DNA of 62,735 bases from Thermoproteota archaeon (GCA_027078475.1 JALWYH010000058.1:1-62735); one strand, 5' to 3'; numbered from the stretch's first letter, positions 24,976-33,894 are shown. Notes: a model not told the origin generated them from the sequence alone. Translations and numbers: made by a program.

Positions 24976-25830
24976 ATGCTAGCTAGGGGTCCTCCGGTGA
25001 AAAGAGTCGCTCTGATATACAATGACGGGAAGAGGAAAACTCTGAGGTTAGCTAGAAGGCTCGAAAACCTGCTGAGGCAGTCCAATATTAATATCGTGGA
25101 TCCTAGAGAGGGGCCTCAGGTCATAATCGTGGTCGGGGGAGATGGGACCCTGCTGAGGGCATTCCACCAAACAATGGGGAGTGCGCCAATCCTAGGAGTC
25201 AAGGATGGCACATTCGGCACACTGCTCGAGGTGGATCCCGATCAGGTGGAGTATTTACCTGACCTGCTTTCCAAGGGGATGTACTGGATAGAAGAAGCCA
25301 CCACCATCGAGACTAGGGGCAAGACAAGGATGGTGGCCCTGAATGAGTTCCTTATAAGGAGTGGGAAGCTGGGGAAGTCCTCCAGACTGGGCGTAGCAGT
25401 GGACAGGGTACCCACAGGAGAGTGCATCTGTGATGGTGTGATAGTGTCCACGCCGACCGGTTCCCTAGCCTACTCCTTAGCAGCGGGAGGGCCCCTGCTT
25501 GATCCCAGATCAGGGGACATGGTTGTGTCGTACGTGGCGCCTTGGCCTCCGAGTCTGAGCCTAGCTGTGAGATCATTCGTCCTTCCCCTGACCTCCGAGG
25601 TGGAGATATGGTCACCGGATCCACAAGCTTACGTGGTTGCCGATGGTCTGACTCCTCTCAAGGTAGAGCCCCCCATAAAGGTTTCCGGATCTGATGTGAA
25701 GGCGCTCTTCGCAAGATTATCCCCCGATCCTGCAGATTTCTACAGGAGAGTGGTGAAGAGAATGGTTCCCAGAAGGCTAACGGGGATAATGGACTATTTG
25801 GAGACAGGTATACTGCCCCAAAACCTTTAA
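24976..25830 (+). CDS. nadK: NAD kinase
   Basis: Phosphorylates NAD to NADP. The GGDGT motif is at about residues 54-58, followed by the family's VKDGTFGTLLEV segment, the active-site region LNEF, and DGVIVSTPTGSLAYSLAAGGPLLDP. 284 aa. The ATG at 24976 matches the predicted transcript start exactly; upstream in-frame codons from 24943 fall inside the TATA box. The final residues lie just before the tRNA-Leu promoter. Confidence 0.93.
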   Translation: MLARGPPVKRVALIYNDGKRKTLRLARRLENLLRQSNINIVDPREGPQVIIVVGGDGTLLRAFHQTMGSAPILGVKDGTFGTLLEVDPDQVEYLPDLLSKGMYWIEEATTIETRGKTRMVALNEFLIRSGKLGKSSRLGVAVDRVPTGECICDGVIVSTPTGSLAYSLAAGGPLLDPRSGDMVVSYVAPWPPSLSLAVRSFVLPLTSEVEIWSPDPQAYVVADGLTPLKVEPPIKVSGSDVKALFARLSPDPADFYRRVVKRMVPRRLTGIMDYLETGILPQNL

Positions 25831-25860
25831 ATCCGCCTAGATGCGAAATCTAATTGCGGG

Positions 25861-25947
25861 GCGGGGGTGGCCGAGCCAGGCCCAAGGCGACGGACTCAAG
25901 ATCCGTTGGGCGTCAGGCCCGCGTGGGTTCGAATCCCACCCCCCGCA
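25861..25947 (+). tRNA. tRNA-Leu (anticodon CAA)
   Basis: Class II tRNA with a long variable arm. Acceptor GCGGGGG/CCCCCGC with discriminator A, anticodon stem ACGGA/TCCGT around CTCAAGA (anticodon CAA), variable arm TGGGCGTCAGGCCCGC, T arm GTGGG-TTCGAAT-CCCAC. It decodes UUG. No intron and no encoded CCA. A TATA-like CTTTAAAT at about 25825-25832 sits at the expected distance. The convergent regulator gene stops 8 bases downstream. Confidence 0.95.
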
Positions 25948-25955
25948 TTCATGAT

Positions 25956-27098
25956 CTATGAGCTTTCCCTCTCACTGAATATCTCCCTTATTACCGGGTT
26001 AAGCTCAACGACCTTGGTCTTGCCGACGGAGGTCCTCTTAACCACCCCAATGGAGTCCAGCCTCTTCAGGATCCTCGAGACCTTACTCTTGGAGAACCCG
26101 GTGAGCTCGGGTAAATCCTTCTGCTCTATCCTACCATTCCTCTCCAGCAATATTTCAACTATGCCGCGCTCGTCCTTGTCCAGCTTCTCCACTATATCCC
26201 TGTACTGCTCTATCATCTCATCGTCCAGCTCTACCTCCTCTTCTTGTGAGTCGGACCATCCGCCGATTTTCGGTCTCCGGGATGCCCTTCTGTAGAGGAG
26301 TAATGCAGTGCCCCCGGTAATTAGGTTCGAAAGCACGACTATAAGTAGGATATCCATCAGGGGAGGACCTCCTTCTCCCTTAGGCGGGGCCACACTGGTG
26401 TAGGCCGTAGTCTCCTTGCTACCCTGAGGAGGCGCCTCGCCCATGACCCTGAATACTATGCTGAAATCCCACCCATTCCCTCTGGGCGGTGGGAAGGGCT
26501 TCCACAGGGCTGTCAGCCTCTCCGATAGGGGATCCATCTCGACCGCGCCGTAGGCCCCTATCTTGGTTACGGCTGCACCGTATGGTAGCAATATTCTCAT
26601 GGTAGATCTGTTGTACTCCACAGTGGCATTTGGCATGTAGAATCGATATACGAGTCTGTACGTGTTATCCCTGAACCTCACTAGGATGGTATTCGGCTTG
26701 AAAGTGAAGGAGAATGTTATGTTTATTATATCTCCCGGCTTCAAACCCTCATTAAATTTAACAAGCACCACATCAGCGTAGGACTCAGTCTTTATCTTAC
26801 TGACAGATATACCCTCGGAGAGAGACCTGAGGTCCACTATCCCCTTGTAAGGACTTTCCATCACTATGCCCACAGGCAATATGGGGAACAAGAGGGAGTA
26901 AACGCTACTATTTAATCCATCATTCACAACGATCTCAGCGGTTATAGTGACCTTCGCGGAGGTGTTCTCATATAATTCAGTGTATACATTCATTCTGTTG
27001 ATGATAACACTTGGAGGGGGTCCCGCGGCGGAGTTGAAAACCAGCTGGGCTCCTAGAAGCACTAGTAATCCTGCCAAGATCGTTGCATTTCGTTTCAT
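25956..27098 (-). CDS. Membrane-tethered winged-helix transcription regulator
   Basis: A one-protein signalling device by architecture. Residues 1-25 form a signal peptide or N-terminal anchor; about 26-245 is an extracellular beta-rich region with many N-glycosylation-type NxS/T sites; 248-271 is a transmembrane helix followed by basic RRASRRPK. Residues about 305-375 form a cytoplasmic MarR-like winged helix (ERGIVEILLERNG, LTGFSKSKVSRILKRLDSIGVV). The family resembles COG2512. The external signal and targets are unknown. Ribosome-binding GGTGAGG precedes the ATG. Confidence 0.8.
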   Translation of the reverse strand: MKRNATILAGLLVLLGAQLVFNSAAGPPPSVIINRMNVYTELYENTSAKVTITAEIVVNDGLNSSVYSLLFPILPVGIVMESPYKGIVDLRSLSEGISVSKIKTESYADVVLVKFNEGLKPGDIINITFSFTFKPNTILVRFRDNTYRLVYRFYMPNATVEYNRSTMRILLPYGAAVTKIGAYGAVEMDPLSERLTALWKPFPPPRGNGWDFSIVFRVMGEAPPQGSKETTAYTSVAPPKGEGGPPLMDILLIVVLSNLITGGTALLLYRRASRRPKIGGWSDSQEEEVELDDEMIEQYRDIVEKLDKDERGIVEILLERNGRIEQKDLPELTGFSKSKVSRILKRLDSIGVVKRTSVGKTKVVELNPVIREIFSERESS

Positions 27099-27147
27099 GG
27101 GCTCCTCACCTTTTCGTAATCACTCGAGGAGGAACCTGTGAAAACAT

Positions 27148-27155
27148 TATTAAAC
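27148..27155. promoter_or_regulatory. TATA region between membrane regulator and Toprim gene
   Basis: TATTAAAC is positioned for a minus-strand start near 27125, 27 nt before the regulator ATG. On the plus strand it gives a start near 27178. A weaker ATAAAT at 27193-27198 could instead drive a leaderless Toprim mRNA from 27220. Confidence 0.5.
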
Positions 27156-27219
27156 TATCACGGCTCTAGTCGATGGGCGGCTTGACTTGAGGATAAATCC
27201 TCCCTTTTTACGGGGATTG

Positions 27220-27606
27220 ATGAGATGGGTAGAAGAGGTTAACTCTAGAGCCTCTTTTTCAGACGTGGAGCTCGTAGTAGAGGGGGTGAACGACGAGAGG
27301 GCCCTCAGAGAGCTGGGAGTAGTGGCCAACTTCACTTATGTATCTTACTTGCTGAGAGATATCAGGGAGTTGGGGGAGATCAGGATCAGGGGTAGAACCT
27401 TCATAGTGATGACTGACTTCGACAGGGAGGGCCGTCTCCTACACGATAGATTGAAGAGGATGGTGACGGAACTAGGTGGAAAGATCGATGAGGCCCCAAG
27501 GAAGGCCTATAAATCGCTTGGAATGCCACCTCTAATCGAGGAGCTATCAGGGTTCTTGAGAAGGAGGGTTAAGGATTGGAGTCTACTGAGAAGGAGCTCT
27601 CCATAA
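27220..27606 (+). CDS. Toprim domain protein
   Basis: A 128-residue single Toprim-domain protein. The catalytic-type glutamate lies in VELVVEGVNDERAL and the metal-binding DxD in VMTDFDREGRLL. Such small Toprim proteins resemble the cores of RNase M5 and DnaG-type primase and act on nucleic acid. No extra DNA-binding domain is present. ATG at 27220 is chosen (TTG at 27187 would add 11 residues). The gene overlaps the UPF0201 gene by 31 bases, so the two are coupled. Confidence 0.78.
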   Translation: MRWVEEVNSRASFSDVELVVEGVNDERALRELGVVANFTYVSYLLRDIRELGEIRIRGRTFIVMTDFDREGRLLHDRLKRMVTELGGKIDEAPRKAYKSLGMPPLIEELSGFLRRRVKDWSLLRRSSP

Positions 27607-28076
27607 GCTTGGTCTTGGAGGCCATGGTTTACCCCACTGAGGATACGGGGAGGGTCATGCGGGCAATGAAGACGATCATTCCTTTCAACGAGGAGGCCGA
27701 CGACGTCGAATTAGAGAGCACGGAATCCAGTAAGTTGATCAGGGTCCGAAAGGAAGGACACGAGGCCCTGATAAAACTGAGAGCATCATTCAGGAATAAC
27801 AGAGTCCTAGACACAGCTCGAAGCCTGCTACTGGGTAGAAGGGGGGAGTTAAGGACCCTAAGGTTCCACAAACAGGCCGCGTACGTGGGGAAAGTAAGGC
27901 TGTGCGATGAGGACGAGATATCTCCCTTGGGAGCGATCTCCCTTTCAATCGAGTATGGGGGAGACGCGATCATACTGGCGGACTGGCTCACCCCAAGAAC
28001 CGAGAAGGGGAGGCCTATCGGAGAAGTCAGCACCCAAATGCTCCTCCACGGGCGGAGGTCATATATCGACGACTAG
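27576..28076 (+). CDS. UPF0201 (COG1931) protein
   Basis: A 166-residue archaeal protein of unknown function with an RNA-binding-like fold. The family hallmark LRFHKQAAYVGKVRLCDEDEISPLG is seen as FHKQAAYVGKV followed by SPLGAISLSIEY, with VYPTEDTGRV at the N-terminus. It resembles the COG1325 protein at 2051 in its N-terminal YPTE segment. Start TTG inside the Toprim gene; its stop overlaps the convergent rnz gene by 18 bases. Confidence 0.82.
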   Translation: MESTEKELSISLVLEAMVYPTEDTGRVMRAMKTIIPFNEEADDVELESTESSKLIRVRKEGHEALIKLRASFRNNRVLDTARSLLLGRRGELRTLRFHKQAAYVGKVRLCDEDEISPLGAISLSIEYGGDAIILADWLTPRTEKGRPIGEVSTQMLLHGRRSYIDD

Positions 28077-28967
28077 GAAATCCCGGGCAGCAATCACCTC
28101 ACCCCCATAGGCTTGTGATGCCTCCTCTTCGAATTTCACTAGGTCCTCCTCCCTATACCTGGCGCTGAAGTGAGTCAGGATCAGCCTCCTCACACCAGCG
28201 GCCTCGGCCACTTGACCGGCCTCAAAGGCGGTGCTGTGTCCGGTGGAAACTGCCCTGTCTCTAAGTTCGTGCAAATAGGTGGCCTCATGGATCAGGACAT
28301 CTGCCTCCCTGGCAGCCCTTATGACAGATTCCGTTGGTCTGGTGTCAGAGGAGTAAACCAAAATGGAGCCTCTTCTTGGGGGCCCCATCACATCCTGAGG
28401 CCTCACAACTCTACCATCAGGCAACTTAACCGAGAATCCCCTCTGAAGTATCCCCCTAAGCACCGGGGGGATGCCTAGCTCATCCGCCCTAACCGGATCA
28501 AATCGGCCCGGGCGATCGGGTTCCCTGATCTTCACCCCATAGGTTTCGAAACCGGCATGATCAACAGGGAAGAACTCTAAGATGAACCTTCCCAGTCTGA
28601 ACGATCTGTATACCTCGATCTCCCTAAACTCCACCCTGAACTGAGGTTTAGATCCGGTTTTCTCCTCGATCCCTCTGATAATGTCCATCAGGGCTCTGGG
28701 GCCGATCACCATGAGATCCGATCCCTTTCTCAGTATGCCCAGCGACTGGATCATCGGCATGAGGCCGAAGAAGTGGTCCCCATGCAGATGGGTCACCACG
28801 ACCTTGTCGACCTTCATCAAGCTCTCTCTTGCCCTTATCATCTGCCTCTGAGTTCCCTCACCGCAATCTAGTAGAATGGAATCCCCTACAGTCTTCACTA
28901 GTATGGCGGGGAGTCCCCTGCTATCAGTCGGGACCGCCGAGCTCGTGCCGAGGAACCTGACTCTCAT
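28059..28967 (-). CDS. rnz: Ribonuclease Z
   Basis: Endonuclease that trims tRNA 3' trailers. Begins with MRVRFLGTSSAVPT; metal ligands HLHGDH are at residues 60-65; YSSDTRPTESV, HEATY and GHSTAFEAGQVAEAAGV follow. 302 aa. ATG overlaps the upstream methyltransferase stop as ATGA. It is the last gene of a transcription unit that begins with tRNA-Thr, whose own 3' end RNase Z would process. Confidence 0.95.
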   Translation of the reverse strand: MRVRFLGTSSAVPTDSRGLPAILVKTVGDSILLDCGEGTQRQMIRARESLMKVDKVVVTHLHGDHFFGLMPMIQSLGILRKGSDLMVIGPRALMDIIRGIEEKTGSKPQFRVEFREIEVYRSFRLGRFILEFFPVDHAGFETYGVKIREPDRPGRFDPVRADELGIPPVLRGILQRGFSVKLPDGRVVRPQDVMGPPRRGSILVYSSDTRPTESVIRAAREADVLIHEATYLHELRDRAVSTGHSTAFEAGQVAEAAGVRRLILTHFSARYREEDLVKFEEEASQAYGGEVIAARDFLVVDI

Positions 28968-30013
28968 TTCAGCCTCGCCACCCATACTCTTCGCGTGAGA
29001 GATCTGTGCTCCCTGACATCGAAGCGCTCCACGACCTCGAACCCGGCCTCGGTGAAGTCAGAAGCTACTAGATGATCCTTAGGAACAGAGATGGCAATCC
29101 ATCCCTCCTTCTTTAAGTAGTCAGGAGCCTTAGCCACGAATTTTCGAGAGAGATCCTCCGGAGTATTCCCAACGGCCACGCTCATCCTCCCATAAGGGGG
29201 ATCAGTGACTATCCTATCTACCTTCTCCTTGAGCTCAAGATTCAGCGCATTTCCGACTAAAAGCTCAAAACCCTCAAGGAATCCATAAGCAATTAGGTTG
29301 TTCTTTGCATCTATAACGAGATTCTCGTTTATATCGGATCCTATGAATCGGGCCCCCACGGACAGCACCTCCAACGCTATGCCTCCAACCCCTAGGAAGG
29401 GGTCCAGCACAATATCACCCTCCCTCGTCCTGGCAAGGTTCACCATGGCCCTGGCTAGAGTCGGCCTCATGGAAGCCGGATGCACGAACGGACGAGCCGC
29501 CACTTCCTTTATCTTGAAGAGAGTCCTATCAACCTCCCTCTCCCTTAGGAAGATCACGAAATAACCAGAGGTCATAATAATCACAACCTCTGACGAGAAG
29601 TCAGATAGATCCACCCTGGACTGGGGATTACCTCTGAGGATCCATGATCCGACCAGCCGCTCTACCTCCATCCTCCTGAAGTTCCTGCAACAGCCTCTAA
29701 CCCTTACCGCTGTAGCCCTGAACCTGCCCCTGAGCCTAGGGGGCTCTCTATCGAAGAGGGCCTTCGGGAATTCTCGAGCATCTAGTACAGCCAATACCCT
29801 ACCTATACTTCTAGTGTAGGCCAGCCTTGAGGCCAGATAATCCATCAAACGATTCGGTAACTCATCTATCTCCAAAATGAGTAGAGAATCGAGATCCAAT
29901 TTGGTCTTGAATCCTGTACCGGAGGCTTCAAGGACGGCCCTCACCTCGGCCTTGGGGAGGAGCGGGTGCTCTCCCGAGAGGTGAAATGCCACCTCCAAGT
30001 GGTGTCTCTTCAT
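28964..30013 (-). CDS. tRNA (guanine-10-N2)-methyltransferase, Trm-G10/Trm11 type
   Basis: Makes m2G or m2,2G at position 10 of tRNA. N-terminal ferredoxin-like/THUMP region (up to about residue 165) is followed by a Rossmann methyltransferase with DPFLGVGGIALE near 205 and the catalytic TDPPYG near 270. 349 aa. ATG at 30013 overlaps the NOG1-like stop by 4 bases. Context with RNase Z and a tRNA gene supports a tRNA substrate. Confidence 0.9.
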   Translation of the reverse strand: MKRHHLEVAFHLSGEHPLLPKAEVRAVLEASGTGFKTKLDLDSLLILEIDELPNRLMDYLASRLAYTRSIGRVLAVLDAREFPKALFDREPPRLRGRFRATAVRVRGCCRNFRRMEVERLVGSWILRGNPQSRVDLSDFSSEVVIIMTSGYFVIFLREREVDRTLFKIKEVAARPFVHPASMRPTLARAMVNLARTREGDIVLDPFLGVGGIALEVLSVGARFIGSDINENLVIDAKNNLIAYGFLEGFELLVGNALNLELKEKVDRIVTDPPYGRMSVAVGNTPEDLSRKFVAKAPDYLKKEGWIAISVPKDHLVASDFTEAGFEVVERFDVREHRSLTRRVWVARLK

Positions 30014-31035
30014 TCCCGCCCCAGCTCCCTCCTTATCACCTCAATGAGATCCCCGATTCCATAACCCCTCTCCGCTGAGACCTCAATGAAGTTGAGCTTC
30101 TCTTTCCTCAGGAAAGAACGAGTCTCTGAGAAGCGGTCGCCGTAGTCCCTTGCGAGATCTGTCTTGTTAACCACTACCACGATCCTCTCCCCGAACCTTT
30201 CCCTGATCTCCCTTAGCAGGGATATCTGCTCCCCGAGAGTGTAGCCGCACGTCTCGCTGGGATCCATCACGAACAGTATGAGGCCACCGAGGTGTCTCAG
30301 GGCGACCACAGCTTGCATTTCTATCCTGTTCCTCTCCGACAGGGGCCTGTCCAAGAGACCGGGGGTATCGACGAACTGAACCCTCCCCAGCCCCTTTAGC
30401 TCCCTGTGGCCCATCACTAACCCTCTGGTAGTGAAGGGATAGGGGGCAATCTCAGGCTCCTTCGTGGTGAGTCTGGAGAGCAGCGTGCTCTTCCCGGTAT
30501 TGGGCATCCCTGCTATTATCACCGTGGGCATGGTTAGATCGATGTCGGGAAGTTCCTTCAAGGCAGGTACAGCGTTCCTCAGGAAGTCCAACTCCGGCCC
30601 CACCCTCTTGAGCACGGAGGAGATCCTTCCCAACACTTCCCTTCTCAGGGCCAATATCCTGTTAGGATCTTCAGCCCTCCTCATCCTAGCTATGTATAGC
30701 CTAGAGATCCTAAATATGGTCCGGGAAGCCCATTTCACCGCCCCAAGGGAATGTCTCATCCTGTCTGAATCGATCAGCACTTCTAGGAGCTCCCTGTAGA
30801 AAGGATCCAGCCTTTCAATGCTGGGAAAGGACTTCACAATCTTGTCCAGCCTACTAATTATCGTGTCCGATACCGTTTGAATTCTGGATATTTCTCGAGA
30901 TCTGTAGATAGAAGTCTTATCTCCTCGCCTAGGGACAGGTCTGGGCTTCTTAAAAGCCCTCCTGAAAGCGATATCTAGGAGCTCATCAACGCCAATAGGA
31001 GTCGACGCCCTCTTGAAGGGATTGGGCAATTCCAT
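30010..31035 (-). CDS. NOG1-like GTPase (Obg family)
   Basis: Archaeal relative of the nucleolar GTPase NOG1, which takes part in 60S assembly. The N-terminal helical NOG1 region (PNPFKRASTPIGVDELLDIAF) covers about 165 residues and precedes the G domain with Walker A GMPNTGKST at 176-184, DTPGLLDRP and VVNKTDLA. 341 aa, without the long C-terminal tail of eukaryotic NOG1. ATG at 31035 overlaps the S2P stop as TGATG; the longer ORF from 31101 would lie inside that gene. Confidence 0.9.
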   Translation of the reverse strand: MELPNPFKRASTPIGVDELLDIAFRRAFKKPRPVPRRGDKTSIYRSREISRIQTVSDTIISRLDKIVKSFPSIERLDPFYRELLEVLIDSDRMRHSLGAVKWASRTIFRISRLYIARMRRAEDPNRILALRREVLGRISSVLKRVGPELDFLRNAVPALKELPDIDLTMPTVIIAGMPNTGKSTLLSRLTTKEPEIAPYPFTTRGLVMGHRELKGLGRVQFVDTPGLLDRPLSERNRIEMQAVVALRHLGGLILFVMDPSETCGYTLGEQISLLREIRERFGERIVVVVNKTDLARDYGDRFSETRSFLRKEKLNFIEVSAERGYGIGDLIEVIRRELGRE

Positions 31036-32171
31036 CAACTCAGGAAAAAGAGCAGGACGTTGTATATCAGCATTAACGCCACCGGCGCCGATATTGCCCA
31101 TGCCAGCTTCCTAGCAACACCTTCATCTCCGAGGTATATGGTCAGCAACTCCGACAGAACAAGACCGCCATCCAAGGGCAGCATAGGCAGAGCATTGAGC
31201 CCAGCCAATCCGAGGTTGAACATGGTGAGGAATCCGAAGAGCTCGATGAGCTGCACCGCCAGATCAGCGGGCATAGGAATCGCGGGATCGAAGTACGGCA
31301 CTCGGGACAGCATGACCCCTAGGAAGGGTTTGCTTGGGTCATCCGGTCTGGAGCCCAGCCTGATCCTGTAGGTCCCTCTATTTGTAATCACATCAACCTC
31401 CTGTCCCGGTCTCAGCCTGTTCAATGCCTCGATCAGGGAACCAAAATCCCTCACCCTGTAACCATCTATCTGCTTTATTACAACTCCCTGAGGCAGAATC
31501 CCGTATGAGGGACCACTCTTTATCACGCTCTGCACATACACCCCTGATGGCCTAGCGGCGCCTGGTATGACCGAGAACCCAGGGAAAATAGCCATAGCTA
31601 TTAGGAGAAATATAAGGAAGGTGACCAAGTTCATGAATATGCCGGCGGAGTAGACCCCCATCCTCTTGATGGGTTCCAGACTCTTCAGCGCATCCTCATC
31701 AGGTTCCACGAACGCTCCCAGTAGGACGAAGAGGATGAAGAAAGCGATCTTCTTTATGGGGATTCCGAAGTACCAGCTAGCGGCGGCATGGCCGAACTCA
31801 TGAACAGCGAGGATGACAAATATTGAGATGAGGAGGGGAGCGGTAACCTCGAAGGTGACCCCAGGGATGACAGGTGCTATCTGGGCTACCTTGGGTCCAA
31901 AGACGGCATCCAGCGTGATCTTGATCAGGAAGACCAGGAACACCACCGAGGAGGATAGCAGAGTTGCAACCCCCACCCTGTAGAGTGGACCGACCAGCCT
32001 GGCCAGAGGGCTTATCACTCCCCTAAAGCTCTCAGGATTGAAGGAAATCTCGAGGTAGAAAATCCCTATTCTAGTCCTATCCTTACCCAAATACCTTCCT
32101 GTAATCAGCCCTACAGCGTAGGCTACTATCCAAAACAATATAAAATTAGTTAAGAATCCTTGGGAAAGCAA
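31035..32171 (-). CDS. Site-2 protease family (M50) membrane metalloprotease
   Basis: Intramembrane zinc protease. HEFGH is at residues 124-128 within a transmembrane helix, and the third ligand motif LPMLPLDGG is near 330-338. A PDZ domain sits between them at about 205-275 (GVVIKQIDGYRVRDFGSLIEALNRLRPG). About six hydrophobic segments. Such enzymes release membrane-bound regulators; the tethered transcription factor at 25956-27098 is a conceivable client, though nothing shows it directly. TTG start six bases after the M20 stop. Confidence 0.9.
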   Translation of the reverse strand: MLSQGFLTNFILFWIVAYAVGLITGRYLGKDRTRIGIFYLEISFNPESFRGVISPLARLVGPLYRVGVATLLSSSVVFLVFLIKITLDAVFGPKVAQIAPVIPGVTFEVTAPLLISIFVILAVHEFGHAAASWYFGIPIKKIAFFILFVLLGAFVEPDEDALKSLEPIKRMGVYSAGIFMNLVTFLIFLLIAMAIFPGFSVIPGAARPSGVYVQSVIKSGPSYGILPQGVVIKQIDGYRVRDFGSLIEALNRLRPGQEVDVITNRGTYRIRLGSRPDDPSKPFLGVMLSRVPYFDPAIPMPADLAVQLIELFGFLTMFNLGLAGLNALPMLPLDGGLVLSELLTIYLGDEGVARKLAWAISAPVALMLIYNVLLFFLS

Positions 32172-32177
32172 GGGAGA

Positions 32178-33287
32178 TCAACCCTTCAGGAGGTGAGCCA
32201 GTAGCTCGGCCATCCCGTACACGGAAGGAAGGTTAACGTACTCGTCCGCCGAGTGGTGGTTTCCTCCCTCGGGTCCCAGTATCACGGGCTTGATCCCAGC
32301 CATCTTGTACAGATAATTCGCGTCCGAGACCGTCCTATAGACGGCGGTCTCCAGTTCATGACCCAAGACCTCAGCAGCCTTCTCCTGAATTCTCTTGATG
32401 AAGTCATCATCCTCAGGCAGCTCATAGGGCTCCATGAATGGAGTTGGTCTCTTCATGAGGGATATCTTGATCTTAGCCCTGAGCTCAGGGGTCTTCCTCA
32501 GATGATCCATGAACTTCTTCCTTATGACCCCAGGATCGTTCCCCGGCGGATAGTGTCTGTCCAAGCGGACGAGACACCTGTCTGGATGAGCCATTACCAG
32601 TTCAGGGGACTTTATGCTCAGGGGAGCCACGCTACCTCCTATTCCATCAACCTTAGGCAGGTCCACGGCCCACAATATCACCTTGGCCGCCTCTATCACA
32701 GCGTTTATCCCAGCCTCCTCCGTCCCGGGAGCCGCTAGGCCCCTGACATCGACATCGAACACAAACCTCCCGAAGGCCCCCCTGAACAGTCTCATGTTGG
32801 TGGGTCCGGCCACCACGGCTTCACTCACCTTGGGCAGTATGCCGCTCTTCAACAACTCATAAGTTCCCCTGCTAAATCCCTCGGCATCGCATACAGCAGC
32901 CAGGACGACCCCCCTACTGTCCTGCCACTTGGATGCCGTTATGAAGGCCTCCATCATCGCGGCGAGCATGCTCTTATCGTCGAAAGCCCCAAGACCGTAC
33001 AGCTTATCACCCTCAAGCTCCCCCCATGGGTTCTTGGTCCAATTGGAGTATATCTCGAAGGTATCGGTGTGGGCAAGGAGCAGCAGATTGTCCCTCTCCT
33101 TCAGGTGGAGTGTGGCCACCACATTACCGGCGCACTCCCTGACTGGCTGATGGACGACCTTGTCCGCGTACCTTGATAGGGCATCTGTTATGTAGTAGAC
33201 AGCTTCGCCCTCCCTGCCCCTTAGGCTCCTTATGCCCACTAGGTCTATCAGTAGGTCGCGTACTCTATCTTGGTCAATTAGCCCCAT
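32178..33287 (-). CDS. M20 family metallopeptidase (ArgE/DapE/carboxypeptidase type)
   Basis: Di-zinc peptidase or deacylase. Metal-binding LLAHTDTFEIY (first ligand His), a GLGAFDDKSMLA motif with the bridging Asp, and a C-terminal EGGNHHSADEYVNL ligand motif are present. The usual catalytic Glu pair is less canonical (CDAEGF). The substrate cannot be read from sequence. 369 aa; starts 10 bases after psmB, consistent with coupling of peptide breakdown to proteasome output. Confidence 0.85.
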   Translation of the reverse strand: MGLIDQDRVRDLLIDLVGIRSLRGREGEAVYYITDALSRYADKVVHQPVRECAGNVVATLHLKERDNLLLLAHTDTFEIYSNWTKNPWGELEGDKLYGLGAFDDKSMLAAMMEAFITASKWQDSRGVVLAAVCDAEGFSRGTYELLKSGILPKVSEAVVAGPTNMRLFRGAFGRFVFDVDVRGLAAPGTEEAGINAVIEAAKVILWAVDLPKVDGIGGSVAPLSIKSPELVMAHPDRCLVRLDRHYPPGNDPGVIRKKFMDHLRKTPELRAKIKISLMKRPTPFMEPYELPEDDDFIKRIQEKAAEVLGHELETAVYRTVSDANYLYKMAGIKPVILGPEGGNHHSADEYVNLPSVYGMAELLAHLLKG

Positions 33288-33297
33288 TCGACCCCCC

Positions 33298-33894
33298 TCA
33301 CGCCGACTTCAGGGGGATGTAGAGCTGCCTGGTGCCTGCCTCTGAGATGACAACGAGGTCTATGCCATCACCGGACAAGGCATCCCTGGATATCGCCTCT
33401 CTCATAGCCTTCTCCGCCAGTGACAGGGCTGCCTCCTCATTCAGATCATCTCTGTACTCCCTCTCGAGAATTCCGGTGGCTACTTGGGCTCCCGTCCCCA
33501 CTGCAGCGAATTTCTCCTCCATAAGCCCTCCGGCCGGATCCAGCACGAGAATCTTGGGCTCCTCACCCTCCAAACCCCCTACTATCAGCTCAGCGTAGTA
33601 TATCCCCCTGAATCTCCCTTGGTAGAGCAGCAGGGAGAGCAACTTGGCCACGTTGGTAGGAGTGGCTTTCTTGTTCAGATCCAACTCATACAGAGTCATG
33701 TTGAACTTTACAACGTCGACCAACTCTTGGAAATCTCCTGGGAGTCCCGCCGTGGATATACCCACCTTCTCGTTGATCAAAAACACCTTCTTGGCGGACT
33801 TGCTTAGGACAAACGTGCCGTAAGATACTCTCCTGTCCGCCGCGAGGACGACGCCGCCCTTGAACCTCAGGCCCAGAGCTGTAGCCAGAACCAC
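33298..33894 (-). CDS. psmB: Proteasome beta subunit, short N-terminus type
   Basis: Inner-ring 20S proteasome subunit: GGVVLAADRRVSYGTFVLSK, KVGISTAGLPGDFQELV, GTGAQVATGILEREY and SGDGIDLVVI. Active beta subunits carry TTTVG at the mature N-terminus; here the equivalent residues read ATALG, so the position aligned with catalytic Thr1 is Ala with Thr next to it. The layout resembles one Sulfolobus paralogue. The GTG at 33894 follows a GAGGGGTG ribosome-binding site; upstream codons run into tRNA-Thr. A second, canonical beta subunit is expected elsewhere. Confidence 0.85.
   Translation of the reverse strand: MVLATALGLRFKGGVVLAADRRVSYGTFVLSKSAKKVFLINEKVGISTAGLPGDFQELVDVVKFNMTLYELDLNKKATPTNVAKLLSLLLYQGRFRGIYYAELIVGGLEGEEPKILVLDPAGGLMEEKFAAVGTGAQVATGILEREYRDDLNEEAALSLAEKAMREAISRDALSGDGIDLVVISEAGTRQLYIPLKSA

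Noticed and set aside
22276-24976. Replication origin next to mcm/gins
   Set aside because: No cdc6/orc1 gene, no origin-recognition-box-like repeats and no long AT-rich unwinding region are visible; the intergenic space is only a divergent promoter.
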